Source: Ammoniphilus oxalaticus
GTDB taxonomy: Bacteria > Bacillota > Bacilli > Aneurinibacillales > RAOX-1
Reading direction: 5' to 3'
Length of the DNA: 64,000 bases
Assembly: GCF_003609605.1 (NCBI RefSeq)
Contig: NZ_MCHY01000007.1
Location: 1 to 64,000 of the forward strand
The first letter of the stretch is position 1, and each line of letters begins with the position of its first letter. Shown piece by piece: positions 24,769 through 34,743 of this stretch. A program made the position numbers and the translations under genes. The notes under the pieces are model-generated. The model was given only the letters and a program-made list of their open reading frames with translations, had not been told where the DNA came from and did no database searches.

Positions 24769-26696
24769 GTTGGCTACTCCACCTATATGAAACTTATGAA
24801 TCCAATCAGGATCAAGTAGGCGTCATTGAAAAAAAGAGAAACGGACAAGAATATACGCTTTTGCCCATTTCCCACACAACTCAAAACGCCCATATCGATG
24901 TGAACATTACAGAGGATGGGCAATTTCACTCTGCAACAGTCATCGCTAAGAGTGATGCCAGCACGTTGATTCCGTGCACGGAAGATGCCGCGAATCGAGC
25001 CGGTTCGAAGGTCGCTCCCTACCCATTACATGATAAATTGAGTTACGTAGCGGGGGATTATATCGCGTATGGCGGAAACGTGAAAAATAAAGAACATTTC
25101 GCGGAGTACCTGAAACAGTTGGAGAAATGGACAAATTCACCGTATGCAATGGATGTAGTGAAGAGCATTTACCGCTATGTAAGTAAAAGATCTTTGATAC
25201 AAGACTTGGTTAATGAAAAAATACTTGTTGTTGATGATGACGGACAGCTACTAAGTAAATGGAACAAAGATTATGAGGATCGTTATGGAGAACGACCTGC
25301 TATTTTTTCGGCGCTAACTGGGGATCAAGAAGGCGCTTTTGTACGTTTTAACGTCCGATCGCCCGACAAGATTTTAACGGATATATGGAAATGCGCAGAA
25401 ATGTATCAATCTTTTATTCGCTACTATCAGGCAAAGCTAGGGAATGAGAATGAGGATGTCTGTTACGTAACAGGGAAGAGATTGCCGAGCACCGATAAGC
25501 ATACGAATAAGATCAGGCATGCCGCAGATAAGGCCAAGTTAATTTCCGCGAATGATTCCAGTGGTTTTACATACCGAGGTCGGTTCTCGGAGAGTAATGA
25601 GGTCGCTAATGTCAGCTATGAAGTTTCGCAGAAAGCTCACAATGCTTTAAAATGGCTGATTAACCGTCAAGCAAAGATCGTTGATGGTCGCGTATTTCTC
25701 GTTTGGGGAAATGAACAACTCGATCTTCCCGATCTCGTTGAAGATAGCTTCGACTTATTTGGAAGCGTGTCAACTGAATCAAAGACTGAGCGCTCGCCAA
25801 ACACGTTAAAGGAGTTTGCCCGAGAGATCGAAAAGTCGATCGACGGGTTGCGAGGGGATTTATCAACGACGCATTCCAGTGTATATATTTTGATCCTTGA
25901 TTCAGCGACAACTGGTCGAATGGCTGTTCTGTACTATCGGTATATGGATAAAGATCTTTACTTGGACCGATTAAAGGCGTGGCATACAACATGTGTGTGG
26001 CGTCATCGCCATCGAAAAAATAGTGAGGGTAAGATGGTGTCCTATATCGGTTCACCGTCCACAAAGGATGTTGCTTTCGCTGCTTATGGACCTCTTGCAA
26101 GCGACAAGATCGTGAAAGGGCTCATGGAACGTTTAGTTCCTTGCATTGTAGATGGGCGGTCGTTGCCGTTGGATATAGTGAGAAGCGCTGTTCAGCGGGC
26201 TTCGAATCCCGTGTCGATGGACCGATGGGAATGGGAGAAAACATTAAGTGTTACCTGCGCCCTTATAAACAAAATCTTAAGCGACCAAAAGGGGGAGTAT
26301 GATATGGCCTTAGATACAGAGAACAATGATCGCGATTATTTATTTGGACGACTGCTAGCCGTTGCCGATGTGTTAGAAAGACGCGCTTTGGGCCCAAGTG
26401 AAACCCGTTCTACGAATGCGATTCGTTATATGAATTCTTTTTCACGACATCCGGAGAGAACATGGAAGACGATTCAGGAAGGTTTGCAGCCATACCAAGC
26501 ACGTCTAGGAACGAAAGCTCGTTATTTATCCGGATTAATCGATGAAATCGCGTCTCGAATAGAGATTACGGATTTTAATAACCAACCTTTGTCAGGAAAA
26601 TACTTGTTAGGATTTTATAGTCAACGACATGAACTGTATCAAAAAAGAGAAACAGATCGGGGCGTAAAAGAAAACGAAGCGCGAGGGGGAAATTAA
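24765..26696 (+). CDS. cas8c: Cas8c (Csd1), large Cascade subunit
   Basis: 643 residues, the large subunit of the I-C Cascade that recognises the PAM. It is of the Csd1 family: [14 protein letters not shown] at the N-terminus, CYVTGKRLP with a cysteine, and YNxF-like central helices with LGENGSR-type segment replaced here by [13 protein letters not shown]-like [17 protein letters not shown] choose the ATG at 24765 that overlaps the cas5c stop, with GAGGAG upstream, rather than the GTG at 24756. In I-C, a small subunit can be made from an internal start within this gene; I did not identify that start with certainty. Confidence 0.94.
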   Translation: MSWLLHLYETYESNQDQVGVIEKKRNGQEYTLLPISHTTQNAHIDVNITEDGQFHSATVIAKSDASTLIPCTEDAANRAGSKVAPYPLHDKLSYVAGDYIAYGGNVKNKEHFAEYLKQLEKWTNSPYAMDVVKSIYRYVSKRSLIQDLVNEKILVVDDDGQLLSKWNKDYEDRYGERPAIFSALTGDQEGAFVRFNVRSPDKILTDIWKCAEMYQSFIRYYQAKLGNENEDVCYVTGKRLPSTDKHTNKIRHAADKAKLISANDSSGFTYRGRFSESNEVANVSYEVSQKAHNALKWLINRQAKIVDGRVFLVWGNEQLDLPDLVEDSFDLFGSVSTESKTERSPNTLKEFAREIEKSIDGLRGDLSTTHSSVYILILDSATTGRMAVLYYRYMDKDLYLDRLKAWHTTCVWRHRHRKNSEGKMVSYIGSPSTKDVAFAAYGPLASDKIVKGLMERLVPCIVDGRSLPLDIVRSAVQRASNPVSMDRWEWEKTLSVTCALINKILSDQKGEYDMALDTENNDRDYLFGRLLAVADVLERRALGPSETRSTNAIRYMNSFSRHPERTWKTIQEGLQPYQARLGTKARYLSGLIDEIASRIEITDFNNQPLSGKYLLGFYSQRHELYQKRETDRGVKENEARGGN

Positions 26697-26697
26697 A

Positions 26698-27561
26698 ATG
26701 TCTACATTAGACCAAAAAATCGATTTTGCAGTCGTCTTATCGGTTACAAAAGCAAACCCGAATGGGGATCCACTTAATGGAAATCGTCCGCGTCAAAATT
26801 ATGACGGTCATGGCGAAATATCAGATGTTGCGATTAAAAGAAAAATTCGAAACCGTTTGCTAGATATGGGGGAATCTATTTTTGTGCAGTCCGATGATAG
26901 AAAAGTAGACGAGTTTGATAGTTTGCGATCTCGTGCGGATGCACACCCGGAACTGGCTAAGGCCAGTAAAGGAAAGAATAAATCAAGCGATGAATATGCT
27001 CGCCTGGCTTGTCAAGAGTGGATCGATGTGCGCAGTTTCGGCCAAGTATTCGCGTTTCGGGGAGCGGGTAGTGGTGGTGGGGTATCCGTCGGGGTCAGAG
27101 GGCCCGTGTCAATCCATACGGCGGTAAGCGTGGATCCGATCCAGATTACGAGCATGCAAATCACGAAAAGCGTCAATTCCGAACCAAACGAAAAAAGGGG
27201 ATCGGACACGATGGGGATGAAACACCGTGTTGATTTTGGAGTTTATATTTTTTATGGCAGCATCAATACACAATTAGCGGAAAAAACAGGATTCACAAAG
27301 GAAGATGCATTAAAAATCAAAGAATCTCTCATTTCTTTATTTGAAAACGATGCTTCTTCTGCCAGACCTGAAGGCAGCATGGAAGTACATAAGGTCTACT
27401 GGTGGGAACATGCGTCAAAACTAGGACAATATTCGTCCGCCAAAGTTCATCGGCTATTAGATATCAAAAAACGGACAGAGGAACCAAAGTCGCTTAATGA
27501 TTATGCGATAGAGCTATATGAACTGGAAGGATTAACCACCGAGGTTTTGGATGGGCGCTAA
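26698..27561 (+). CDS. cas7: Cas7 (Csd2), Cascade backbone subunit
   Basis: 287 residues. Cas7 polymerises along the crRNA to form the Cascade backbone. Csd2 features are KIDFAVVLSVTKANPNGDPLNGN, SDVAIKRKIRNRL, RSFGQVFAF and the late VHRLLDIKKR. It begins two bases after cas8c, with GAGGGGGAAAT as ribosome binding site at the junction, and overlaps cas4 by 11 bases. Confidence 0.96.
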   Translation: MSTLDQKIDFAVVLSVTKANPNGDPLNGNRPRQNYDGHGEISDVAIKRKIRNRLLDMGESIFVQSDDRKVDEFDSLRSRADAHPELAKASKGKNKSSDEYARLACQEWIDVRSFGQVFAFRGAGSGGGVSVGVRGPVSIHTAVSVDPIQITSMQITKSVNSEPNEKRGSDTMGMKHRVDFGVYIFYGSINTQLAEKTGFTKEDALKIKESLISLFENDASSARPEGSMEVHKVYWWEHASKLGQYSSAKVHRLLDIKKRTEEPKSLNDYAIELYELEGLTTEVLDGR

Positions 27562-28210
27562 TAATGAAGAAAACTATCTGATGTTGTCAGGCATCCAACA
27601 TTATCAGTTTTGTAAACGTCAATGGGCGTTAATTCATATTGAACAGCAGTGGGCGGAAAATGTGAAAACATTGGAAGGACAATTTTTACACCAAAAAGCG
27701 GATCAGCCCTTTATAAAAGAAAAGAGGGGAAACAAGTTAATTGTACGAGCGATGCCAATTCAGTCTAACGAGCTCCGAATATCTGGTGTTTGCGATGTGG
27801 TTGAATTCATTAAAGATGATCAAGGCGTTGAGCTACATGGTCATGAAGGGAGGTATGTCGCGCATCCTGTTGAATATAAGCGCGGCAAACCGAAAACAAA
27901 CGATGCCGATTTGTTACAATTGACCGCTCAAGCCATGTGTTTAGAAGAGATGTTGCTATGCGATGTAACACACGGCTTCATGTATTATCATGAAATAAAA
28001 CGTCGACTCGAGGTGGCGATTACGGACTCGTATAGAAATAAGGTTCAATCCATAGTTTCGGAAATGCATGACTATTATGCGCGTAATCATACTCCAAAAG
28101 TAAAAATAGGATCATTCTGTCGTAACTGCTCCCTTCAACATATTTGTTTACCTAAATTAATGAATAAGGAATCCGTTGAAAGTTTTATTGGAAGGAAAAT
28201 CAGGGAGTGA
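27551..28210 (+). CDS. cas4: Cas4 exonuclease for PAM-selected spacer acquisition
   Basis: 219 residues, RecB-like nuclease with an iron-sulfur cluster. Cas4 trims prespacers and helps choose the PAM together with Cas1-Cas2. One cysteine (HYQFCKRQW) lies near the N-terminus and three in CRNCSLQHIC near the C-terminus, forming the cluster ligands. Nuclease residues appear as SGVCDVVEF and HPVEYKRGK. It overlaps both neighbours (cas7 stop; GTGA with cas1). Confidence 0.95.
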   Translation: MGANNEENYLMLSGIQHYQFCKRQWALIHIEQQWAENVKTLEGQFLHQKADQPFIKEKRGNKLIVRAMPIQSNELRISGVCDVVEFIKDDQGVELHGHEGRYVAHPVEYKRGKPKTNDADLLQLTAQAMCLEEMLLCDVTHGFMYYHEIKRRLEVAITDSYRNKVQSIVSEMHDYYARNHTPKVKIGSFCRNCSLQHICLPKLMNKESVESFIGRKIRE

Positions 28211-29238
28211 AAAAACTTTTAAATACACTATACGTCACCCAGCCTGATGTTTATTTAGCTCTGGATGGAGGAAATGTTGTTCTTTTGAAGGATGAAGAAA
28301 GACTTGGTCGACTGCCTTTGCATAATTTAGAATCGATTATAAGCTTTGGATATACGGGAGCAAGTCCGGCATTAATGGGGTATTGCGCGGATCACAACAT
28401 CTCCATTGTGTTCTTGACGATGAATGGGAGATTCTTAGCTAGAGTTGTTGGAGAAAGTCGGGGCAATGTAGTGCTGAGAAAGAAGCAATATCGGTTGTCA
28501 GACAATGAAAATTCGTCTGCAAAAGTGGCTCGAAATTTCATAATGGGTAAAGTGTATAATCAGAAGTGGATGATCGAGAGAATGACCAGAGAACATCCAC
28601 TTCGAATCGATGTGGAGCAATTTAAAAAGATCTCCCAACATTTATCTGCTTTGATGGTCGACATTCACGCTTGTGAAGATTTAGAACGGTTACGAGGGCT
28701 AGAAGGACAAGCTGCGATTAGCTACAACCGTTTATTTAATCAAATGATCTTGCAGCAAAAAGAAGATTTCTATTTTCATCATCGCTCCCGTAGACCGCCG
28801 ATGGACAACGTAAACACGATGCTGTCGTTTGCGTATACGTTGTTGGCGAATGATACGGCTGCTGCGTTAGAAACAGTTGGACTGGATGCTTATGTCGGCT
28901 TTCTACATCGGGACCGTCCAGGAAGAGCGTCATTGGCTTTAGATGTCATGGAAGAGCTACGCGGAATTTTTGCAGACAGGTTTGTATTAAGTCTCATTAA
29001 TCGGAGAGTGATCGGTCCATTAGATTTTTATAAAAAGGAAAACGGAGCCGTCCTGATGACAGATGAGGCAAGGAAAAAGTTCTTAGAAGCCTGGCAAAAT
29101 AGAAAACAAGAAAAAATAACACACCCCTTTCTAGGAGAAAGGATGTCGTGGGGCCTTGCGCCACATGCGCAGGCATTATTATTAGCCCGCTATTTACGAG
29201 GCGACCTTGACCAATACCCGCCATTCCTATGGAAGTAG
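28207..29238 (+). CDS. cas1: Cas1 integrase
   Basis: 343 residues. Cas1 integrates new spacers at the leader end. Metal-binding residues are seen as the glutamate in RGLEGQAAISYNRLF, and the histidine and aspartate in GFLHRDRPGRASLALDVMEELR. The start is GTG, overlapping the cas4 stop by GTGA, with CAGGGA upstream. The type I-C subtype fits the neighbouring csd1 and csd2 genes. Confidence 0.97.
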   Translation: MKKLLNTLYVTQPDVYLALDGGNVVLLKDEERLGRLPLHNLESIISFGYTGASPALMGYCADHNISIVFLTMNGRFLARVVGESRGNVVLRKKQYRLSDNENSSAKVARNFIMGKVYNQKWMIERMTREHPLRIDVEQFKKISQHLSALMVDIHACEDLERLRGLEGQAAISYNRLFNQMILQQKEDFYFHHRSRRPPMDNVNTMLSFAYTLLANDTAAALETVGLDAYVGFLHRDRPGRASLALDVMEELRGIFADRFVLSLINRRVIGPLDFYKKENGAVLMTDEARKKFLEAWQNRKQEKITHPFLGERMSWGLAPHAQALLLARYLRGDLDQYPPFLWK

Positions 29239-29248
29239 GTGAAAGTAA

Positions 29249-29539
29249 TTGCTAATCTTGATCACGTATGACGTTTCAACAGTGGATAAAGCAGGGAGAA
29301 GAAGACTTCGTCACGTGGCAAAGGCTTGCCAAAAATATGGACAGCGGGTGCAAAACTCTGTTTTTGAGTGTATAGTAGATGCAACGCAATTCACAAAATT
29401 AAAGATGGAGCTTGTTAATTTGATTGATATGGAGGTAGACAGTCTTAGGTTTTATAGACTGGGTAACAATCACAAGAGTAAAGTAGAACATTTTGGTGTG
29501 AAGGAATCGATGGATCTAGAAGGGCCTTTAATCTTTTAA
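29249..29539 (+). CDS. cas2: Cas2
   Basis: 96 residues, normal size. Cas2 dimerises and bridges Cas1 dimers in spacer integration. It starts LILITYDVSTVDKAGRRRL, the ferredoxin-like first strand with the conserved aspartate. The start codon is TTG at 29249, with AGGTGAAAG before it. It is the last cas gene, followed by 174 bp of leader. Confidence 0.95.
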   Translation: MLILITYDVSTVDKAGRRRLRHVAKACQKYGQRVQNSVFECIVDATQFTKLKMELVNLIDMEVDSLRFYRLGNNHKSKVEHFGVKESMDLEGPLIF

Positions 29540-29713
29540 CCCTCGGTGCGGATAGTAAGTGAACATAAATTACCTAGGACATCCGCACCTAGGATATTGT
29601 CGATAATTATCGAATGTGACATTTAATTTAACTGAGTTCTTTATTCGAATAAAGAAAATAGTGATTTTTGAGTAAAAAAATCTTAATTTGCTCACTTTTA
29701 GTCAAAAATCGCT
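29540..29713 (+). promoter_or_regulatory. CRISPR leader with stacked palindromes
   Basis: AT-rich leader between cas2 and the first repeat. In order it holds hairpin B (29545-29589), a 12-bp perfect palindrome CGATAATTATCG (29601-29612), a 20-bp perfect palindrome of two TTCTTTATTC/GAATAAAGAA arms (29637-29656), and a 9-bp inverted repeat GATTTTTGA/TCAAAAATC (29663-29671 and 29702-29710) ending three bases from repeat 1. Such elements could serve array transcription or integrase recruitment. Confidence 0.8.
29545..29589 (+). promoter_or_regulatory. Hairpin B after cas2, paralogous to the one before cas3
   Basis: GGTGCGGAT (29545-29553) pairs perfectly with ATCCGCACC (29581-29589). The loop contains AGTGAAC-A-TAA-ATTACC-TAGGA, matching hairpin A (21313-21352) at most positions. 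Stem pairs four, five, seven and eight differ in both arms between the two copies while staying paired. Confidence 0.65.
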
Positions 29714-32700
29714 GTCGCACCCTTCGTGGGTGCGTGGATTGAAATTCGCTGTACGAAGGAATCAAATGTGCATCGCTCAAAGTCGCACCCTTCGTGGGTG
29801 CGTGGATTGAAATTCCGCTCCACATCTATTTAAAGTAACGAGGTTATAGTCGCACCCTTCGTGGGTGCGTGGATTGAAATTTGTGCTAGGATGAATATGG
29901 CCGACATAAACAGTGTCGCACCCTTCGTGGGTGCGTGGATTGAAATGGGTCATTTTGAAAATCTTCAACATAATGACCCCGGTCGCACCCTTCGTGGGTG
30001 CGTGGATTGAAATGCCTGTTGGTGACGAGCCTATCGTTACTACGAACGTCGCACCCTTCGTGGGTGCGTGGATTGAAATTCTACGCAATCAGCGACGGTC
30101 AGCTTGCGGCCGGGTCGCACCCTTCGTGGGTGCGTGGATTGAAATCGTCCTTTTCAATAGCGGCATTTATCCACAAAACGTCGCACCCTTCGTGGGTGCG
30201 TGGATTGAAATACTAGGAAATCTAAGTCTTTATTTATCTCGCGAGAAGTCGCACCCTTCGTGGGTGCGTGGATTGAAATATCTGTGGGATCTATAATCAC
30301 ATTGCTTGGGACTGGTCGCACCCTTCGTGGGTGCGTGGATTGAAATGGCTATACAGAACAATGACCTCAATGTTTATGTAGCGTCGCACCCTTCGTGGGT
30401 GCGTGGATTGAAATGGTTTACAGGTGGCTAACAAAAGACGTTAAGGAGGTCGCACCCTTCGTGGGTGCGTGGATTGAAATTACCAACAGATTTGGAAAGA
30501 GAGTTACGAGTTGTGTCGCACCCTTCGTGGGTGCGTGGATTGAAATAATTTTTTAGGAGGTTTGTTATCTACATCAGACAGTCGCACCCTTCGTGGGTGC
30601 GTGGATTGAAATCTTTTTCGTTGTACCTGAACGATGGAACTTGTTTGTCGCACCCTTCGTGGGTGCGTGGATTGAAATAATAGTCCCGCACTCTGTGTAG
30701 TCCAAGAAAAAAAGTCGCACCCTTCGTGGGTGCGTGGATTGAAATTCACTGGTTAACCCCTCAACAAACTGGATAATGCGTCGCACCCTTCGTGGGTGCG
30801 TGGATTGAAATTCTTGTTGTAACAACACCATCACGGCGACGGAAAGTCGCACCCTTCGTGGGTGCGTGGATTGAAATTTTGGTGACACTTAACTCATGTC
30901 GATCGACTGACGTCGCACCCTTCGTGGGTGCGTGGATTGAAATTTATAACACAACCATCTACAACGAGCGTGGCATATATGTCGCACCCTTCGTGGGTGC
31001 GTGGATTGAAATAGCGCAACCCGCAACTGAATACGACAAGTTGCAGATTCAGTCGCACCCTTCGTGGGTGCGTGGATTGAAATAAGAAGTTGAGGCGATT
31101 GTTGAGGAGGAGGCTTAAGTCGCACCCTTCGTGGGTGCGTGGATTGAAATTTCTGGTGTAGCCCCCTCAACCCACTCTCCCCCGTCGCACCCTTCGTGGG
31201 TGCGTGGATTGAAATGACTATCTTTGGTATGTTCGAGTTACCTTGAAAAGTCGCACCCTTCGTGGGTGCGTGGATTGAAATCGTTGTGTAATGAGTGCCA
31301 CTCAATCATACATAACGTCGCACCCTTCGTGGGTGCGTGGATTGAAATAAGTCATAAAAGTCCACGCGATGCCCCTCGGATAGTCGCACCCTTCGTGGGT
31401 GCGTGGATTGAAATATGACCAATAGGGCATCGTTTAGGTCACTCATATAGTCGCACCCTTCGTGGGTGCGTGGATTGAAATCCTCTAAAATCCCATCAAC
31501 CGTCTTTTGTGTGCGGTCGCACCCTTCGTGGGTGCGTGGATTGAAATTTTGAAGTCTCCCATTGTCTAACAAGGATATTTAAAAGTCGCACCCTTCGTGG
31601 GTGCGTGGATTGAAATCTGTGTGTCTGTCGCAATGTAATCATCACCCGACAGTCGCACCCTTCGTGGGTGCGTGGATTGAAATATGCTTACGATGGTATT
31701 AGGACTGACACCCAACAGGTCGCACCCTTCGTGGGTGCGTGGATTGAAATAACTAACCACGTTTTTATAGATCCGTTAGAGCTAGTCGCACCCTTCGTGG
31801 GTGCGTGGATTGAAATATCAACTAGCACATCATCAGTTAACCCTCGCTTAGTCGCACCCTTCGTGGGTGCGTGGATTGAAATGCATCTGGGGCAATCCAT
31901 TACCTCACCCCCGTACGTCGCACCCTTCGTGGGTGCGTGGATTGAAATACATCGTCCATGACCGTTTGGTTTTAAATGTATAGTCGCACCCTTCGTGGGT
32001 GCGTGGATTGAAATTGTCCAGTGGGCATATAGGTGATTTCGGGCATAGAGTCGCACCCTTCGTGGGTGCGTGGATTGAAATTGTTCCAATCCGAATAATT
32101 TATAGCGCAACGCCGTCGCACCCTTCGTGGGTGCGTGGATTGAAATTCGAAGTAAGCGGCGTTAAAGACTACGAAGAACTGGTCGCACCCTTCGTGGGTG
32201 CGTGGATTGAAATCGTCAGGCCCTCGCAATCCAACATAAAAGCACGAGTCGCACCCTTCGTGGGTGCGTGGATTGAAATATTGTTCTGAGTTCAAGTACA
32301 AAAGAGAGGTTACGTCGCACCCTTCGTGGGTGCGTGGATTGAAATTTTAATTGGTCAACACCTTGTACATTTAGATTAAGTCGCACCCTTCGTGGGTGCG
32401 TGGATTGAAATTTTAATTTCGGTAACCCTGTGGCTTGTGATTACTGTCGCACCCTTCGTGGGTGCGTGGATTGAAATATTCGACTGACTCCCCTCTCCCC
32501 TCCTCCCCGTTGTCGCACCCTTCGTGGGTGCGTGGATTGAAATATTTTATGCCTCCTCAAATCGTCTAACTCCGCTTGTCGCACCCTTCGTGGGTGCGTG
32601 GATTGAAATAAAATTGTTCGTCCACCTTAGATCCTGTTAATTCTTGTCGCACCCTTCGTGGGTGCGTGGATTGAAATGATTTATCTAATGTTGAATATCC

Positions 32701-33611
32701 ACCAATCGCAGAGTCGCACCCTTCGTGGGTGCGTGGATTGAAATAATTTGGCTTGTGCTGTATCAATCCCGACTAGGCGTCGCACCCTTCGTGGGTGCGT
32801 GGATTGAAATGATCCTGACAACGTTTTAATGCAAGATGCTAAAACGTCGCACCCTTCGTGGGTGCGTGGATTGAAATAGATTCACCTGTGACGAGTCCTA
32901 ATGTTCTTTCAGTCGCACCCTTCGTGGGTGCGTGGATTGAAATTTTAATTTCGGTAACCCTGTGGCTTGTGATTACTGTCGCACCCTTCGTGGGTGCGTG
33001 GATTGAAATCCCCTTGTGCTAATTGCATCCGTTTATTTTGAGCAGTCGCACCCTTCGTGGGTGCGTGGATTGAAATTTTAATCCAAACCGCAGAAGGCGC
33101 ACTTAATGAAAGTCGCACCCTTCGTGGGTGCGTGGATTGAAATAATTGGTAAAGTATCATGAGAACTATATCCGGTAGTCGCACCCTTCGTGGGTGCGTG
33201 GATTGAAATAAGCATCAGTGATGCTACTACTGTAAACAATACGGTCGCACCCTTCGTGGGTGCGTGGATTGAAATAATATAAAAAGAACAATGTCGTAGC
33301 CTATAATGGATGTCGCACCCTTCGTGGGTGCGTGGATTGAAATATGCTGTCCCCGTTTATCCGCATCATGAATATGTCGTCGCACCCTTCGTGGGTGCGT
33401 GGATTGAAATAACCTCTTTGGGTCTGAGTATCTTTGTAGAATTATGTCGCACCCTTCGTGGGTGCGTGGATTGAAATCTGAGGGGGCCAAGTTTACCGAC
33501 ACAATTTACACAGTCGCACCCTTCGTGGGTGCGTGGATTGAAATTAAAGAAACGCCAGCGGGGGCACAAAGCAAGGTGGGTCGCACCCTTCGTGGGTGCG
33601 TGGATTGAATT
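29714..33611 (+). CRISPR. Type I-C CRISPR array, 59 repeats and 58 spacers
   Basis: Counted by eye: 59 copies of a 32-base repeat that begins GTCGCACCC, has the arm GGGTGCG and ends TGGATTGAAAT. The arms CGCACCC and GGGTGCG form the I-C stem around TTCGT. Spacers are mostly 33-37 bases. The leader and cas operon lie at the 5' end, so new spacers enter near 29714. The last repeat (33580-33611) differs at its 3' end (GAATT for GAAAT), as expected for the trailer end. Internal repeats look identical. Spacer 41 (32412-32445) and spacer 49 (32944-32977) are identical. Some spacers translate like phage structural genes, but I could not search for targets. Confidence 0.98.
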
Positions 33612-33923
33612 GTAAAAATGGGTCAATTCAAGTGCGACAATTGAGATTATTATAAATATAAACAATATGACCACCATAGCTTAGATGAACGCCCTTGGAC
33701 TTTGATTTTTCGTGTGAATTATGACTTACCTTGTCATATCCAAGGGTGTGTGGATTGAGGTTCTTGTTATTTCTCTTCTGTTCATCTTTCAGAGTTGAAT
33801 CCCACCCTCCATCCGTCCCCAGAATACCCTCTTGAAAACAAGAAAAAAGCTGACCCATGACGAGGAGTTACACCCGCAAACTACGATTTGAGCGGGGAAA
33901 ACACCTGGATGGATCAGCTTTTT
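33612..33923. other. Array trailer region with degenerate repeat and dyads
   Basis: No convincing gene. A degenerate CRISPR repeat lies at 33733-33761, whose 3' half GGGTGTGTGGATTGAGG resembles the array repeat. It overlaps an inverted repeat CCCTTGGA/TCCAAGGG (33692-33699, 33739-33746) and an inner TATGAC/GTCATA. An 83-bp inverted-repeat element follows (33843-33925). A 76-residue open frame on the minus strand has no ribosome binding site and is not called. Confidence 0.6.
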
Positions 33924-33925
33924 TT
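33843..33925. repeat. 83-bp inverted-repeat element
   Basis: AAAAAAGCTGACCCA (33843-33857) and its near-exact inverse TGGATCAGCTTTTTT (33910-33924) are 14/15 complementary and enclose about 52 bases. A T-run follows the right arm and an A-run precedes the left. It may be a bidirectional terminator with a large loop, or a miniature transposable element remnant. Confidence 0.55.
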
Positions 33926-34277
33926 AGGCCTTTTTGACAACTTTTGATTTTAGTTTCATTTGACCAAAACCGTCGACTCTGCAATCGATGTCGTGGCCGT
34001 CTCGGCTGCCGTCAACTAAGCGGATATCATTTACTTTGGTTCCAATTTTGATTACGTTCGAGCTGCCTTTTACTTTAAGGTCTCGAATCACGGTAACAGA
34101 ATCCCCGTCTTGTAGAATCGTGCCGTGGGCATCTCTAATAACAGGTCCATCTTGCGTTGCTTCGCTTTCCGCCGCATCTGGATTCCATTCGTGCGCGCAT
34201 TCAGGACAGATGAACAGATCTCGGTCTTCATAGGTGTATTGTGAATTGCAATTTGGGCAATCCGGTAAATTTGCCAT
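33924..34277 (-). CDS. PhnA/YjdM-like zinc-ribbon protein
   Basis: 117 residues. The N-terminus has a zinc ribbon (CPNCNSQY then CPECAHEW). The remainder matches the PhnA/YjdM C-terminal domain: [25 protein letters not shown] then IKIGTKV and [15 protein letters not shown]. The family was named from the phosphonate region of Escherichia coli but its role is unproven. The start at 34277 has AGGAGGG upstream; a longer frame to 34322 lacks one. Its stop lies inside the right arm of the inverted-repeat element. Confidence 0.9.
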   Translation of the reverse strand: MANLPDCPNCNSQYTYEDRDLFICPECAHEWNPDAAESEATQDGPVIRDAHGTILQDGDSVTVIRDLKVKGSSNVIKIGTKVNDIRLVDGSRDGHDIDCRVDGFGQMKLKSKVVKKA

Positions 34278-34743
34278 CGTTTTTATCCCTCCTAATCTTC
34301 TATATACTGCCATACTTTTCAATGATTGACAAGCTAGTCTCTTGGCTAGAGTGGAGATATGACTGAGTAAAGACTAGTCTGATGAGAATCTAGCAGATGG
34401 CCATAGATTCGAATAGATCAAGGCGCCAGGCATGAAGCGCGTTAAGACTGAATAGACTGGAGATGGTCTTACACTTTTGGCTCAGTTCGGACTCAAGACC
34501 TGCTTCATTCGAAGCAGGATAGGGCTTCAGCCTATTTTTTTATGATTCATAATCCAACACGTTTTGACGGGCTCTGCCAATATAATTCCGATGAAGCGGG
34601 AGGGTTCGACACACACCTCCAGCATATTTGGGCAACTGTCGATTGCTATCGCAATTTTGAGTATTTTTTCTCTCCAGTTTACCTTATTTTTCCGTTATGA
34701 TAAAAACAGATTCAGAAACTTTTAAGTCGTGGAGTTGAAATGA
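34278..34743 (+). other. Structured intergenic region ending in a terminator, possible RNA leader
   Basis: 466 bases without a gene. Dyads seen on the plus strand are CTAGTCT/AGACTAG (34334-34340, 34371-34377), GAATCTA/TAGATTC (34386-34392, 34404-34410), AAGAC/GTCTT (34444-34470) and CCTGCTTC/GAAGCAGG (34499-34518), then a terminator at 34519-34541. GAAGC at 34511 could instead pair with GCTTC inside the terminator, an attenuator-like choice. TTGACA at 34326 lacks a good -10. It may be a small RNA or a leader for the alpha-glucan genes. The rest (34545-34743) shows nothing clear. Confidence 0.45.
34519..34541 (+). terminator. Intrinsic terminator in the intergenic region
   Basis: ATAGG pairs with CCTAT around a short inner stem, followed by T7. 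It is about 200 bases before the DUF4912 gene, in the same direction, with no coding gene before it on this strand. Confidence 0.7.

Noticed and set aside
29628-33858. Many open frames of 60-140 codons with repeated AFVGAWIEI, FNPRTHEGCD or FQSTHPRRVR segments
   Set aside because: These are translations of the CRISPR repeat in different frames, not proteins.
33628-33858. 76-codon minus-strand frame after the array
   Set aside because: No ribosome binding site, runs through the degenerate repeat and dyads, and no family resemblance.
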